Shown here: piece after piece, positions 46,609 to 57,417 of the stretch
Layout: each line of letters starts with the position of its first letter
Numbering within the stretch: the stretch's first letter is position 1
NCBI GenBank assembly: GCA_006538405.1
Contig: BJKQ01000013.1
Span: 930,001-994,000, forward strand
Reading direction: 5' to 3'
From: Hansfordia pulvinata
Taxonomy: Eukaryota; Ascomycota; Sordariomycetes; Xylariales
DNA: 64,000 bases
Notes under the pieces: model-generated
Databases searched by the model: none
What the model was told of the DNA's origin: nothing
Seen by the model: only the letters and a program-made list of their open reading frames with translations
Position numbers and translations under genes: made by a program

Positions 46609-48030
46609 TCACGGCTTAACCAGCCGGCCGCCGACGTAGACGTTGACAATGTTGCGGTCGTCGCCCGTCATGACGAACTTCTCAAACACCGTCCGCAGCG
46701 AGTCCCCCTCCTCGATGGGCGCCGACACCTCACCCAGCCCAACAACCAGCCCGTCAAAGGCCTCGCCGACCCGGAACGCGCCGGCGCGGCCCTCGAGCCC
46801 GCACACCCGCGCCCCGCCCAGCGTCGCCAGGTAGAACAGCTCCTCGACGGCGAGCCCGGGTCCGCGCCCCCGGTCGCCGCCTCCGCGCGTTCGACACCAC
46901 CAGCGCCTGCCGCATCGCGTCCAGCATCGAGCCCGAGAACCCGCCGCCCACGTCCGTGCCGAGCCCGACCTTGAGCATGCCCCGGCGCAAAAAGTCGCGC
47001 ACCGGCGCCGCCATGAACCCGCCCCCCACCGTCGCGTTGGCCACGGGGCAGTGCGCCACCCCGCAGGCCCTGTCCCGCAGCGCCTCCGTCTCCGCGGGCG
47101 TCATGTGGTAGCAGTGCGCGAGGATCGTGCGGTCCGTGAGCAGGCCGAAGGACGCGTACAGGTCGGCCTCGCTGCCGCCGAACGCCGGGAACAGCTCCCT
47201 CGTGAGGGCCATCTCCTGCCCCGCCTCGTTGAAGTGCGTCTGGATCGGCAGGTCCGGGTTCTCGGCCGCGATGGCCCCAGGCCCGCCAGCAGCTCCTCGT
47301 CGCACGTGATGGCGAACCGCGGCGTGATCACGTACCGGACCAGCTCGCCGCGCGGGTCCGCCGCCCGCGCGTGCGCGATGCACGCGCGGGTGTCGCGCAG
47401 CGACTGCGCCGCCGACTCGTCGCGGTACCAGTCGGGAGACTGGCGGTTCATGTTGGTCTTGCCGACGAGGGCGCGCTGCCCCTTGGCCAGGCACGTGTCG
47501 ACCAGGACGCGCGTGGCCTCGGCGTGCAGCGAGCCGTAGTACGAGGCCGTGGTGATGCCCTGGCGGAGGAAGCCGTCGACGCAGGCGGCGTAGACGCGCC
47601 GGGCGTGGGCCGGGTCGGCGAAGCGGGCCTCGCTGCGGAAGGTGACGCTCTCCAGCCAGTCGAGGATGTGCATGCCCTGGCCCAGGCCGCGCTGGGCCCA
47701 CTGGCAGGCGTGCGCGTGCGTGTCGACGAAGCCCGGGGCCAGGAACTCGCCGTGCGCCAGGTAGCGGATCTCGTGCGGGGGCGGGGCTTCCTTCTGGTCG
47801 TCGTCGTCATCGCCGTCGCCGTCGCCGTCGCCGCCGGGGAAGAGGCTTCGCAGCGTCGCGGGGACGTCTTCCGCCGCAATGCCTGAGCCGCCGTCGCTAT
47901 GCTCGTCGCCCAGCAGGTGGGAGATGCAGCCGTCGGCGCCGACGACCAAGAGCCCGCGCTGCACGATGCGCAGGTCCTGCGGGCCGCGCGAGTAGATGAT
48001 GGCGCCGTGGAAGGCTCGCGGGGGCGGCAT
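46609..48030 (-). CDS. Guanine deaminase, about 474 aa, three apparent one-base losses
   Basis: An intronless gene starting MPPPRAFHGAIIYSRGPQDL. It is an amidohydrolase barrel with the zinc motif DTHAHA (His105, His107), QTHFNEAGQ, AHCYHM, HCPVAN and LGTDVGGGFSGSMLDA; the segments HILDWLESVTF and DDRNIVNVYVGGRLV match guanine deaminase rather than other chlorohydrolases. It converts guanine to xanthine and ammonia in purine salvage and catabolism, in the cytosol. The frame breaks three times in short G runs of the coding strand: at 47275-47278 (after ELLAGLG, before AIAAENPD), at 46883-46884 (after VVSNAR) and at 46855-46857 (before LAVEELFYL). Adding one base at each gives one continuous family-typical protein. 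An Asp/Gly-rich insertion occupies residues 66-80. Without the restored bases the gene would be truncated at about 270 residues. Confidence 0.82.
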
Positions 48031-49464
48031 CCTGCTGGCTGCCGGCTTGGCCCGCGCGGGGACTCTGGTGTTTTGAGGTGGTGGTGATGGCGGTGATGAT
48101 CTTTCGTGGCCCTGCGTGGGAAGATCCGGGCTGGACGCTCCCAGTCTCCCGGCTGGTTGTGCAGTTGAGGATGGGTACTTGTACCTTGGGTACCGTGAGA
48201 CAAGTCAGCGGAGGTACCTCACATCACCGAGGTGGGATAGATCGAGGCTGGTCGCATGGAAACATGAGGTATGCAGCAGCGACACGAGTAATAAGTCAGA
48301 TGCCAGACCCCCGCTTCAACGCATGCACCTAGCCTACCAATCAGCCACTCGGATGTCAGGGACACGCGCGGAGCCATCTCGCATCCGGTGGCTCGCTGAC
48401 GGGCTATCAGGTAGATCTGCCTCTGCGTGTGAGCGTGTAAACATTTTGACATATGCCTATGGTAAGCATGGGTATCAGAATAGGGTTTTTTTCTGCTGGG
48501 TTTTGTATATCATCTGCGGGGCTGTTGACACACTCTGGCTTCATCTCTACCGCTGCTCATATGGCAAAGAAAAACGGCACAAGGCTCACGGGCAGAACTC
48601 GGGCATGAGTTTCACGTGATCATGTAGTGCTACTGGCTGAGATTGATCACGACTGGAAACAGCACTACTCTGAGAAATAACGGCATCGGTTTCTGACGCG
48701 TGCCATACTGTGACATTAGCCGCTGGAAGGGGGGGTTTTGGTTTGTCAAGATCACAACTCATCCTCAATCGTGGTTGTGCATGGAAGGAAGCCGGGTCAG
48801 TGGTACGGCCGTGGCAGAACAAGTTCGCGTATATGCTTCAACGCGAAGTGTCGCAAGAGAAAGGCATTAAGTTGGCGCAACATATATAACCTTGACCGAA
48901 AAAAAGGCTCGGTCGCGGGATCACGCACTGGAACACGAAGAAAAACAAGCTTCTGCCACGTCTTCTTCCAAATGGGCCTCTGATAGCACACGCTGCTGCC
49001 CTGGGTGACAACGACTAACACGACATACTTGATCGCAACCGGCCGCGATCAATCTTGAAGCAGAAGCAAGTCTCTGGCTGAGTCCTAAATACTGCTACAA
49101 CTCGCGCGCGAACCAGTTTATAACGCTCCTGGTGGTGCTGGCGAGGTGTGTCTGACGATATCGAGACCTCGGGCTTCTTGAGTCCCCTCCGTCCACAGTG
49201 TATCACGCAAACTTCCCAGGCACCGATGGCTTATAGCCCACGACAAGCTTGACTTCAAGAGACATGAATTCTGATGTTACCCCTCAAACGGATCCCGAAA
49301 GATAGGCAGCGCTCGCTCACTGCCTCCATTCTACAGTATCAAAAACTGCCACTTGAACACCTGTTCGCCGCGTCTCCTCTGCGTTTGTCTCATCTGAACG
49401 TCCTTTTCTTACTTCACAGCGCCAGTATCTTCCAAATATGAGACGATTCTTTTCCTACCCTCCT
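48031..49464. other. Intergenic, no gene seen
   Basis: Lower GC than the coding blocks. GGTACC-rich boxes lie near 48170-48215, upstream of the deaminase, and one ACTCGT-type motif near 48284. Confidence 0.45.
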
Positions 49465-50993
49465 TCAGGCGGCCTCTGCGTAAGGAGTGCCGTAGGGCTC
49501 GAGCTGGATCCCGTTGATGTCGACGTAGCCGTACTTCGAGTTGTCCGAGTTGGCGGCCATTTTGCCCTTCCACACCTCGACCGAGGCGTTGAAGACCTGG
49601 ACGTGGTCCTCGCGGCTCAGGTCGAGAGGCTGCTGGTCCTTGCTCACCATCCGGATCCTGCGTTCGCATGTCAGTTGCCTGTCTTTCTTCTATCCTCTGG
49701 GTTTTTCTCTCATGAGCTTTCGTAGCAGACTTACGCGGTACCGGCGGCGATGTTGGTGATGCCAAACTCGTCCTCCCCCATAAGGGGCACCACGGCTCCG
49801 TCCGCGAGGCCCTCGAGCAGCTTTCTCGGCAGGTCGGGCTCGTGGGCCGCGGGGCGCGCGAGCCCGACGCCGCCAATGGACCGCAGCGCCGCGGCCATGG
49901 CGACCCGGGTCCGGAACCCGCCCGTGACGTAGACCCTCGTGCGCGCCAGCCGCGGCGCGACCGCCTCCGCGAACCCGAGGAAGAAGGCCTCGCGCCGCCG
50001 CGTCGACTCGCGCTCGTGCGTGAACGCCAGCTGCTGGTACGTGCCGCCCGAGAGCTCCACAAAGTCGAACCCGCTCTCCTCGAGCAGCGCGGCCAGCTCG
50101 CCGCAGTCCTCCGTGCTGAAGCCGCCCTCCTGGAACTCGACGCTGTTCAGCTTGATGCTCAGGCTGAAGGACCGGTCGGGCACGCGCCGCCGGACCGCTC
50201 CCGCGATGTCCATGACGAAGCGCGCGCGGTTGGCCAGCGGCCCGCCGTACTCGTCCGTCCGCTTGTTGGTCGTCTTGGCCAGGAACTGCGCGATGAGGTA
50301 TCCGCTGCCGTGCCAGTGTCAGCAGTCAGATGATGCCCCGGAGAGAACAGCAGCTGGGGAAAGGGGCCAGAGAAGGTTCTGAGAAGCAGGGGGCAAAAAA
50401 AAAATGAAAACGTACTGCGCGCCGTGGAGCTCCACGCCGTCAAAGCCCGCCTTGTAGCAGTACTCGGCCGCGTGGGCGAAGCCGTCCACGACCCGGTCAA
50501 TGTCGGCCTTGTCCATCGCGCGCGGCTTGGCAAAGTGCATGCCCATAACGTCGCCCTCGAGTTGGACGTCACTGGCGGAGATGGGGCGGTCGTTAATCTG
50601 TATGGGCACCTGGCGGCCCGGATGCGACAGCTGCGCCATGACGAGGCTGCCTTCCTCCTTGGCCGCGGCGGCCACCCGGCGGAACCCCTCGAACCTCTCG
50701 CCCTCGAAGGCGCTCCCCGGCGGGATGATCGGGTTGCCGGCGGCCTCGAGCTGGTCGTAGTCGAGCATGACGTTGCCGGTCAGGATGACGCCCCACCCGC
50801 CCTCGCCCCAGCGCCGGTAGAGGTTGACCAGCGCGTCGGAGGGGACGCCGCGGGCCTCGGGCTGGGCCGGGTCCCAGCTCGACAGGCGCTCCGTCATGGA
50901 GGCCTTGAGGTAGCGGTTCGGGGCCGTCTTGCCGCTGAACTCGAAGGCCAGCGGCTGGGCGAGGGCGTTGGCGTCGTCGGAGGGTGTTGTCAT
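49465..50993 (-). CDS. Old Yellow Enzyme family NADH:flavin oxidoreductase, 446 aa, three exons
   Basis: Exons are 50993-50416, 50304-49735 and 49657-49465, all in phase (447 codons). It is an FMN-binding TIM barrel: NRYLKASMTERL at the first strand, WGVILTGNVMLD, QLSHPGRQ, then GFDGVELHGAHGYLIAQFL across the first intron with the substrate-binding His, TTNKRTDEYGG, FSLSIKLNS, FVELSGGTYQ, VYVTGGFRT and GGVGLARPAAHEPDLP near the phosphate site. Members reduce activated C=C bonds with NAD(P)H. The NamA/YqjM-like fungal subgroup, with this length, is the best fit; the physiological substrate is unknown. No targeting peptide is visible, so it is probably cytosolic. It lies 1.4 kb from the guanine deaminase on the same strand, with no sign of a functional link. 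Confidence 0.88.
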
Positions 50994-53042
50994 GGTTGCG
51001 AAGAGTAGGTGTTCCCTATAGGTCGTTCAAATAGGTACCCTAAGTAAGCAAGCAGGTTAAGTTTTGAGGTAGTCTCTTGGGTGAGTGGTGAGTGGATGGT
51101 GATGGATCGTGTGAAGTTGATGATGCTCAGCAACGAGGGCTCATCGACCTGGACACGAGCCGATATTTGTAGGTCAGGTAGGCACATAGTCTCGAGGTCA
51201 TACTGGCATCTCACTGATTGCGAATGCCAGGGAGCAAAGACCCATCGGCAGCTTGCATTTTCCTAACTCGGCCATGGTCCCGGTCATTCTCGCCATGGAG
51301 ATTGAAACAAACCAACACGCGATTGCTTCCTGCGGAGTGCTGCTTAGAAATTGGGGGCCCCCTCCACTATCCGTATGCTATCCAGATATGCTGGGGTCCT
51401 GCCATGACGTTACATGCACCCTGGCATGGACCCGGCCATACCTTTACGCCTCCATGCCTCCAATATATGCCGACGCTTGGGGGCAACCATTGGCTGGGGC
51501 GCTGACAAACAAGCATCGGCCGCTCCACACGGCGATTGCTCTGTCTGCCCCTGGATGCAGCCGCGAGGCCGGGCAGGCCGCGGAGCCGCTGCCCCGAGAG
51601 CAATCGGGTGTCTGGCAAACCATGACAAGTGGAACCGACTGGGTTGCTGGCAACGGCCCAGCGGATCGGCCTGGGCCAGGACTCGAGAAGGGTGGTGCCC
51701 TCTAGTTAGCAGCTCGGCAACAAACCGTCCGAGCAGACACAATCTCGGCGTGGAAATGGATGGACAAGCGGCCATTGTGCGGCTGGGTTTATATGCATGT
51801 AATCAGACACTGTGTCCCTTCACACAATAAACTCTCCCATGCACTTTTCCTTCACCCCTTTCTTACGAATAGAAGTGAGGTGGGCAAGTGTCTGTATGGT
51901 CGTACCTGACGCCAAAGGCCGGCATATAAGTCTACTAAACCCGAGGCACGGCCATCTGGTAAGAAATCGGGTATCCCCCGCGGAGGGACCAATGGATCAC
52001 CGGGAAATGCCCGAGTAACAACGCTTTCTGATCTCCAAGCGTCCGTGTCCCCCAACGACGGGCGCCACTCGCCATCATATAGGGAACTCCTGTTACTGGC
52101 CATCGGGCCTTTGCCGTCCAAGGTGGTTTTAGATCGTGCGGCTAGTGCCGGCCGATGCAGGTACAAGAAGCACATGGCTGGAATCCGGCCACTCTTGGTA
52201 GGCTTGAGCTGCTCTGTTTCCAAATCGGCGACGGCCGGGGCCGCACTTGGCCAGGTGAGATTCCACATCGACGCATCTCCCACGACCTCCGCCAGCGCAG
52301 TGCAGTCTTGACTAATACGGTCCAAAGCCTCTGCCTCGAAGCAACAGCCAGTCAGCTCGACTCTGCCCGGCAGGACGTGACTAATCAAGTAGAATCGCCT
52401 GGCACTTTATGAGCTCCGCGTTCGTTAGGCCCGTCGGTCCACAATTCACCAACCGTGCATGCTACCAATAAAGAGAAAGCCGCCTGGTAGTAGCCATTTC
52501 CGAAGGCCATGTCCCTTTCGATATCTCGTCGCGGACGGGGGTTTCCGAGGCACGACGACAGACGAGATATCCAATGGCCCAGGCTGCGTTGCGCATCAGG
52601 CTTCCTTACCTTGCTGGGTGTCTTAGGTAAGCCAACATGCAGCAACACTGGACGTACACAACATTGTATGTAGGGTACGGGTTCGCAATACAATGCTGGA
52701 CTGCGAGTACAGCTACCTAACCTACACGCAATGTAGGGCACACGCTTAGGTACCCAAAAGCCTCTCTCGTGCGCCACCCGCTTCCATTCCAACGACATTC
52801 CGCGTCATGACGTCAAGGAAAGTCAACGCCAACGCCAGACGCAACGCCGCCATGACGACGAGATTCAATCTTGCCAGCAGCGAATCTACCGGCGGATGCG
52901 CTGCTGCCGCTGCTGCTGCGCTTCTCCCTCGACACACGTAGACAACGCACCGCCTCTGTAAACCTGGCTCCGTCCTCCCATCTCCCAACGCCAACTTCGG
53001 CTCTACACCTGTACCGCCTCCGTACCGACCTCGCTTGAATTC
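50994..53042. other. Divergent intergenic region, no gene seen
   Basis: About 2 kb between the oxidoreductase (-) and the NTF2-like gene (+). It contains repeated TACC/GGTA boxes near 51035-51050 and 52608-52755. ORFs within it show no recognisable protein. Confidence 0.45.
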
Positions 53043-54165
53043 ATGTCGACCAGGACATTGCTGTCGAGATCGACCAGAGCGCTCCCCAAGAAAACCACCC
53101 CGTTCATCACCCGTCAGCCCACCAGAACCATGGCGGCAGGCTCCGTCTCGACCGAGGGCACCACCGGCGGCACCCGCGAGCCGTCCTTCTCGGCCTTCCA
53201 CATCAAGAACACCAACATCAACGAGGCTCCCGGGGTCAGCCTGTCCACCCGGCAGAAGCTTGTCGTCGGCAGCGTTCTCGATGTATGATCCAATCTGCAT
53301 TCCCCCCTCCCCTCCCCCTTCACGAGGACTGACAGAAATGCGCGGCCCAGCTCTTCGAGGGCAACCCGACCCTCAAGCACCTGTCGCTGTGGTCGCCCGA
53401 GGCCACCTTCGCGGACCCCATCACCATCGCCAAGGGCTACGACAAGTTCGCCGCCCAGTGGTACGGCCTGCCCGCCGTCTTCAGCCCCATCCGCCTGCAG
53501 AGCCACACCGTCACCTCCTCCGGCAACCCCGTCGAGCTCGACATGTCCAACAAGTACGTCGTCAAGGGCATCAAGAAGGAGCAGATCATGCACTCCAAGG
53601 TCATCATCCACCTCGCCGCCGACGGCAAGATTGAGCGCGTCGAGGACAAGTGGGACGGCAAGCTGCCCGACGGCAGCGTCAGCGAGGTGAGCAACGGCGG
53701 CAGCAGCAGCGGCACCGGCAGCAATTCCATTTTCTCTTCCTCCTCCTCCTCTTCCTCCACCTCTTTCTCTTCCCAACAACCCGCTTCTCGGAATCTTCCG
53801 CTGCGCTCGCTCCGATGGGTCGTCAAGCTTGCCCTCGCGCTGGCCTGGGTCGCCTTTTGCACCCTCAGCTGGTGGAGGCCCTTTTGGGTGAGCGCAGCGC
53901 CCGCACTTTGCTTTCCGTCAGGGAGTTTGGAGGGGAGACAGCCTTGCTCCAAGTTTTTTTTCTGCTTTTCATTATCCTCCTTTACTTCACCCTTATCATG
54001 GCAGCCCCCCACGTGTGCGAGCGGTGATACTGACGATGAATTGTTATTATCTAGGCATTTCGCAAGCTGAATGCGGTGACGGTGCCGGCGCTCGTCAAGG
54101 TCCCCAAGAACGACGAAGAGGACATGAAGCTCAAGGCGGCCAGGGAAGAGTCCAAGAGCGAGTGA
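53043..54165 (+). CDS. NTF2-like (SnoaL-type) domain protein with an optional transmembrane exon segment
   Basis: Exon 1 is 53043-53282, with a Ser/Arg/Thr-rich N-terminus that could be a mitochondrial presequence; a second ATG (MAAGSVSTEG) offers a shorter start. Exon 2 starts at 53351 and exon 3 is 54055-54165 (AFRKLNAVTVPALVKVPKND). The core is a small cone-shaped fold: LSLWSPEATFADPITIAKGY, KFAAQWYGLPAVFSPI, VVKGIKKEQIMHSKVIIHL and IERVEDKWDGKLP. Exon 2 can end at either of two GTGAGC donors, both in phase: at 53686 (joining SE to AFRKL, leaving a 368-bp intron) or at 53887. The longer form adds a Ser-rich linker and a clear membrane helix (WVVKLALALAWVAFCTLSWW). It gives a 167-bp intron, more typical in size. 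Lengths are 228 or 295 aa. I know of no characterised role for the fungal family. Confidence 0.75.
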
Positions 54166-54653
54166 ACAGGATGGTTCGAGAGCGAGCTTCGAACGGCTAC
54201 GAATTGTCGAATAGAAACGATAATATCACGTATAATGAAAGATTGCCAACTTCTACAGCTCAGCCTGGTCCGATGTCCCAGGAAGACATTCCTGCCTCAT
54301 ACCCCCTACCACTTGCAAGCACGGGCAATAAGGCTGTGGCAGAAAGTCGCCAAGGCGGCCTATGGCAGAGCCTGCTTCTCACTGCTGCAGCCACACGTCC
54401 GACTGAGCACGTCAGCCCTCCTGTACCGCCCAGGGGCGCAGTCAGGCTGCACATGTCTCTGGTGATCTGCACACACGGCTCGGGGCCGCCGTCACCCTCC
54501 TTCAGCGTTGCGGGGCATTCTTGGAATGCAGCTTGGAACAATGTGGCTGCTGATGGTCCTCCGGGGTGTCTATTAATTGGAACGTCCACCCGTGGCAACT
54601 CGGCTCGTGATGCCTCCTTTGCACTCATCCCGTGCGTCTCACTATTCACCATC
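54166..54653. other. Intergenic, likely terminator and promoter space
   Basis: About 490 bp between two same-strand genes. The DUF6536 frame is open upstream of 54654 as far as 54015, but the extra sequence overlaps the preceding gene and has no family resemblance, so I start at 54654. Confidence 0.4.
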
Positions 54654-57417
54654 ATGGACCGATTTCTGCATCGCGTAACGGGCACGACTGGCTGGAAACA
54701 GTCGGCTCGATTGAATTGTGCCATTCTTTTCGTTCTAACAATCTCTCTCGCCTGCCTTTCCATGGCATCCATTGTCGGCTCGGAAAGCATTTTCAAAGCA
54801 CGCATGTTCTACTCGAGCCCGTGTTACGGCGGGCACACCGGCTTCGTCAACATCGCACTGCATTTATTGATCAACATAGTGTCCACCCTACTGGTAAGCC
54901 CGGCCACTGTTTCCTCGATTGCCATGTATCGCTGCTAATCCGCCTTTCTAGTGAGTCACTCATATACCTTCAACCTCACCGCCCCCTATTAATACCACGC
55001 AGGCTGGCATCAAGCAACTTCTTCATGCAAATCACCAATTCTCCGTCACGAGAAGAAATCGACGTTTCCCACAAAAGGCTTCGGGCCTTTGAGATAGGAG
55101 TGGCCTCGGCCCGCAACGTCTTCAAAGTGACGCGCTTCAAGTCCACCTGCTGGTTGATACTTGGCCTTTCCACAATTCCTATTCACCTCATGTTCAACTC
55201 CGCCATCTTTAGGACGCAATATCAGCCCTCCGACTTTTACTCGATCGTTGCCACTCCAAGGTTCCTCGAAGGCGGCGAGTACTTTGCGCCCGGTGCTGGT
55301 CTTTGGCTTGCGCCAGGTTCAGATCTCAATGGGAAATTCAACTACACCGCCAAAGGTTTCGATGAGCTTGCTGGCCAATATTTCGCCTCAGACTTGCCTG
55401 ATTACTTACATCAGCGTGCGAGCAGCACGAAAGAGTGGTCCAAGATCGACGCGGATGAATGCGCTGCACGATTTGTCAATTGCACCGGTCCAACCAACCA
55501 AGATGTCGTCTTCGTCGCTGCCCAGCCCAAGGGCTGGATTACCGATGGCATTTGGAATCTCACCCATGCCGAGGCCCAGATGTGGGAGAGATATGTCCCA
55601 GCGCACAAGGAGAACCATCTGTTCTACTCAGAGCGCCATCGTATAAGATTAACTCGCGAGCATTATCGAGATAAGTGCCGCTCGTCCTCAAGCGATGTTT
55701 TCGCGACCGAAAATCTTCGACTAGGAACTCCCAATTTCTCGCATGGTTTCATTCTCGACAGCGCAGACTCAGAGGCCTCTTTCTCTGACGCAACTGTCCA
55801 AATCACTAACAGCAGCGTACCCATCGACCATTGTATGACAAGCGAAAGGCTTAGCGACGAAGTATGTCAAGTTGGTGTAATGCCTTTATTGGTTCTTATT
55901 GTCACCTTCTGCGCTGTCATTAAGACGATCGTGGCTTTGACTGTTACTCTATACTTGGGGCAAACCGAGCATCCGCCAATTGTCACCTTGGGCGACGCCA
56001 TTTCGTGCTTTCTCAAGAGGCCGGACATAAACACGAGATGGCTATGCACCCTTGGCCGTGCCGAAACGTGAGTATATACGCCTTGGCTCCCCTGTCTACG
56101 GACATACTGCAGCATTCGCCGCCTACTGATTGGGAACACTTTCTAGCTCGTCATTATACGGCCTTCCGGAGCCTGTGCCGCGACCCTGGTCAAACCAAGT
56201 GACCCGTTCATTCTCGGCAGTCCCTTTACGCGTATGGACCTCCTGCTACCTGCTTTTCAGTGCCTCAATTTCCCCAATGGTCATACTCTGGATTCAGAGT
56301 GACTTTGACTCTCTTTTGTGAGTGCTACCGATCGCTGCACTTTGTCGGGGTCTGACCAAAACCAAGCTCGGGATCTGTTATCCAGAATGAGAACGTAAAC
56401 TACCTGGACTTGGAGGTCCCGTTTTTGGTGTCTGTTTTGTTCGCCAACAGTCTTCAACTTGTGCTCTCGATGTTCTATCTGTTCTACAACAATGTGTTCA
56501 CTAGGCTGCAGATGAGCTCAGAATGGACCTCATATGGCCGCGGCTACAAGCCGCTGAGAGTGACTGATCCAAAGGTGAAGCTTCTTTAGCGTTCCTTGGC
56601 CATCTCTTGCTCAACTAATTATGGGAAACAGGGTGGCCAAATCTCTACATACCGCCTTCAACTCCCATACAAGTACAGCATACCCTTGATTCTCGTCAGC
56701 ATTGTGCTTCATTGGTTGCTCTCAACGTGCATATACGTCCACGTGTCTTTTGGGGGTATGTGACCGAGCGCATGCATTAAACTCTTCCTCTGACGCCAGC
56801 TAATCGCCCAAGGTTACCTCGACGATTTCCATCGCCCCGACCCAGCCCTCGCTTCCAAGTTCACAATCAGGTTGGGCACTGCGCCCATTGCGACCTTTGT
56901 TCTTATCATCATCTTACTAGTGCTAATGGCCGTGCCGTTGTGTTTCGCCTGTCGGCGCCTATCCTCCGACATGGTTGACCTGGGCAGCAACTCTTTGGTC
57001 ATCTCTTCAGCTTGCCATCCCGCGCCCACGGCACACTCTTCACCCGACAGATCTCTTACTCCTCCAGCAGATGAGACAACCGGAAGTGCCAGAGCGGACT
57101 CTTCCGACTCCTCACGGCTCGAGTCCAGTGGCGCTCGTCAAAGCATCGAACTCACCGTCTTCAACAGTCCCCACAATGGCGGGTCGCGGCACCATTTGCT
57201 ACCGATAGCCGACGACGCGGGCAACTGCGATGAGGGAGAAGAAGGATGGCTGATTTTATCTCAGAGAAACCTTCGCTGGGGCGTGGTCGATATGCCAAGG
57301 GGCTGGGGCGGTTTATTCCACGGCGAGGATGGTCGCAGACAACCTGTCGGGCATCTGAGCTTCGGCGGCGAGGACACGAATGTACGCCCGCCAGTGCCGG
57401 GAGCTCTGTACGTATGA
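54654..57417 (+). CDS. DUF6536 multi-pass membrane protein, about 804 aa, six exons
   Basis: Exons are 54654-54893, 55003-56067, 56147-56317, 56367-56574, 56632-56755 and 56813-57417. The N-terminal DUF6536 block is clear: WKQSARLNCAILFVLTISLA, ALHLLINIVSTLL, LASSNFFMQITNSPSREEID, ARNVFKVTRFKSTCWLILGL. Further helices include MPLLVLIVTFCAVIKTIVAL, a W-containing segment after VPRPW, VPFLVSVLFANSLQLVLSM, LPYKYSIPLILVSIVLHWLL and TFVLIIILLVLMAVPLCFAC. The C-terminus has the family finish RWGVVDMP...GHLSFGGEDTNVRPPV. Function is unknown; it is a filamentous-fungus membrane family. Exons 2 to 6 join in phase, but exon 1 to exon 2 is one base out: CTG|GTAAGC joined to GCAG|GCTGG does not give the expected STLLLASSN. 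Either the donor is offset or one base is surplus there. Confidence 0.8.
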
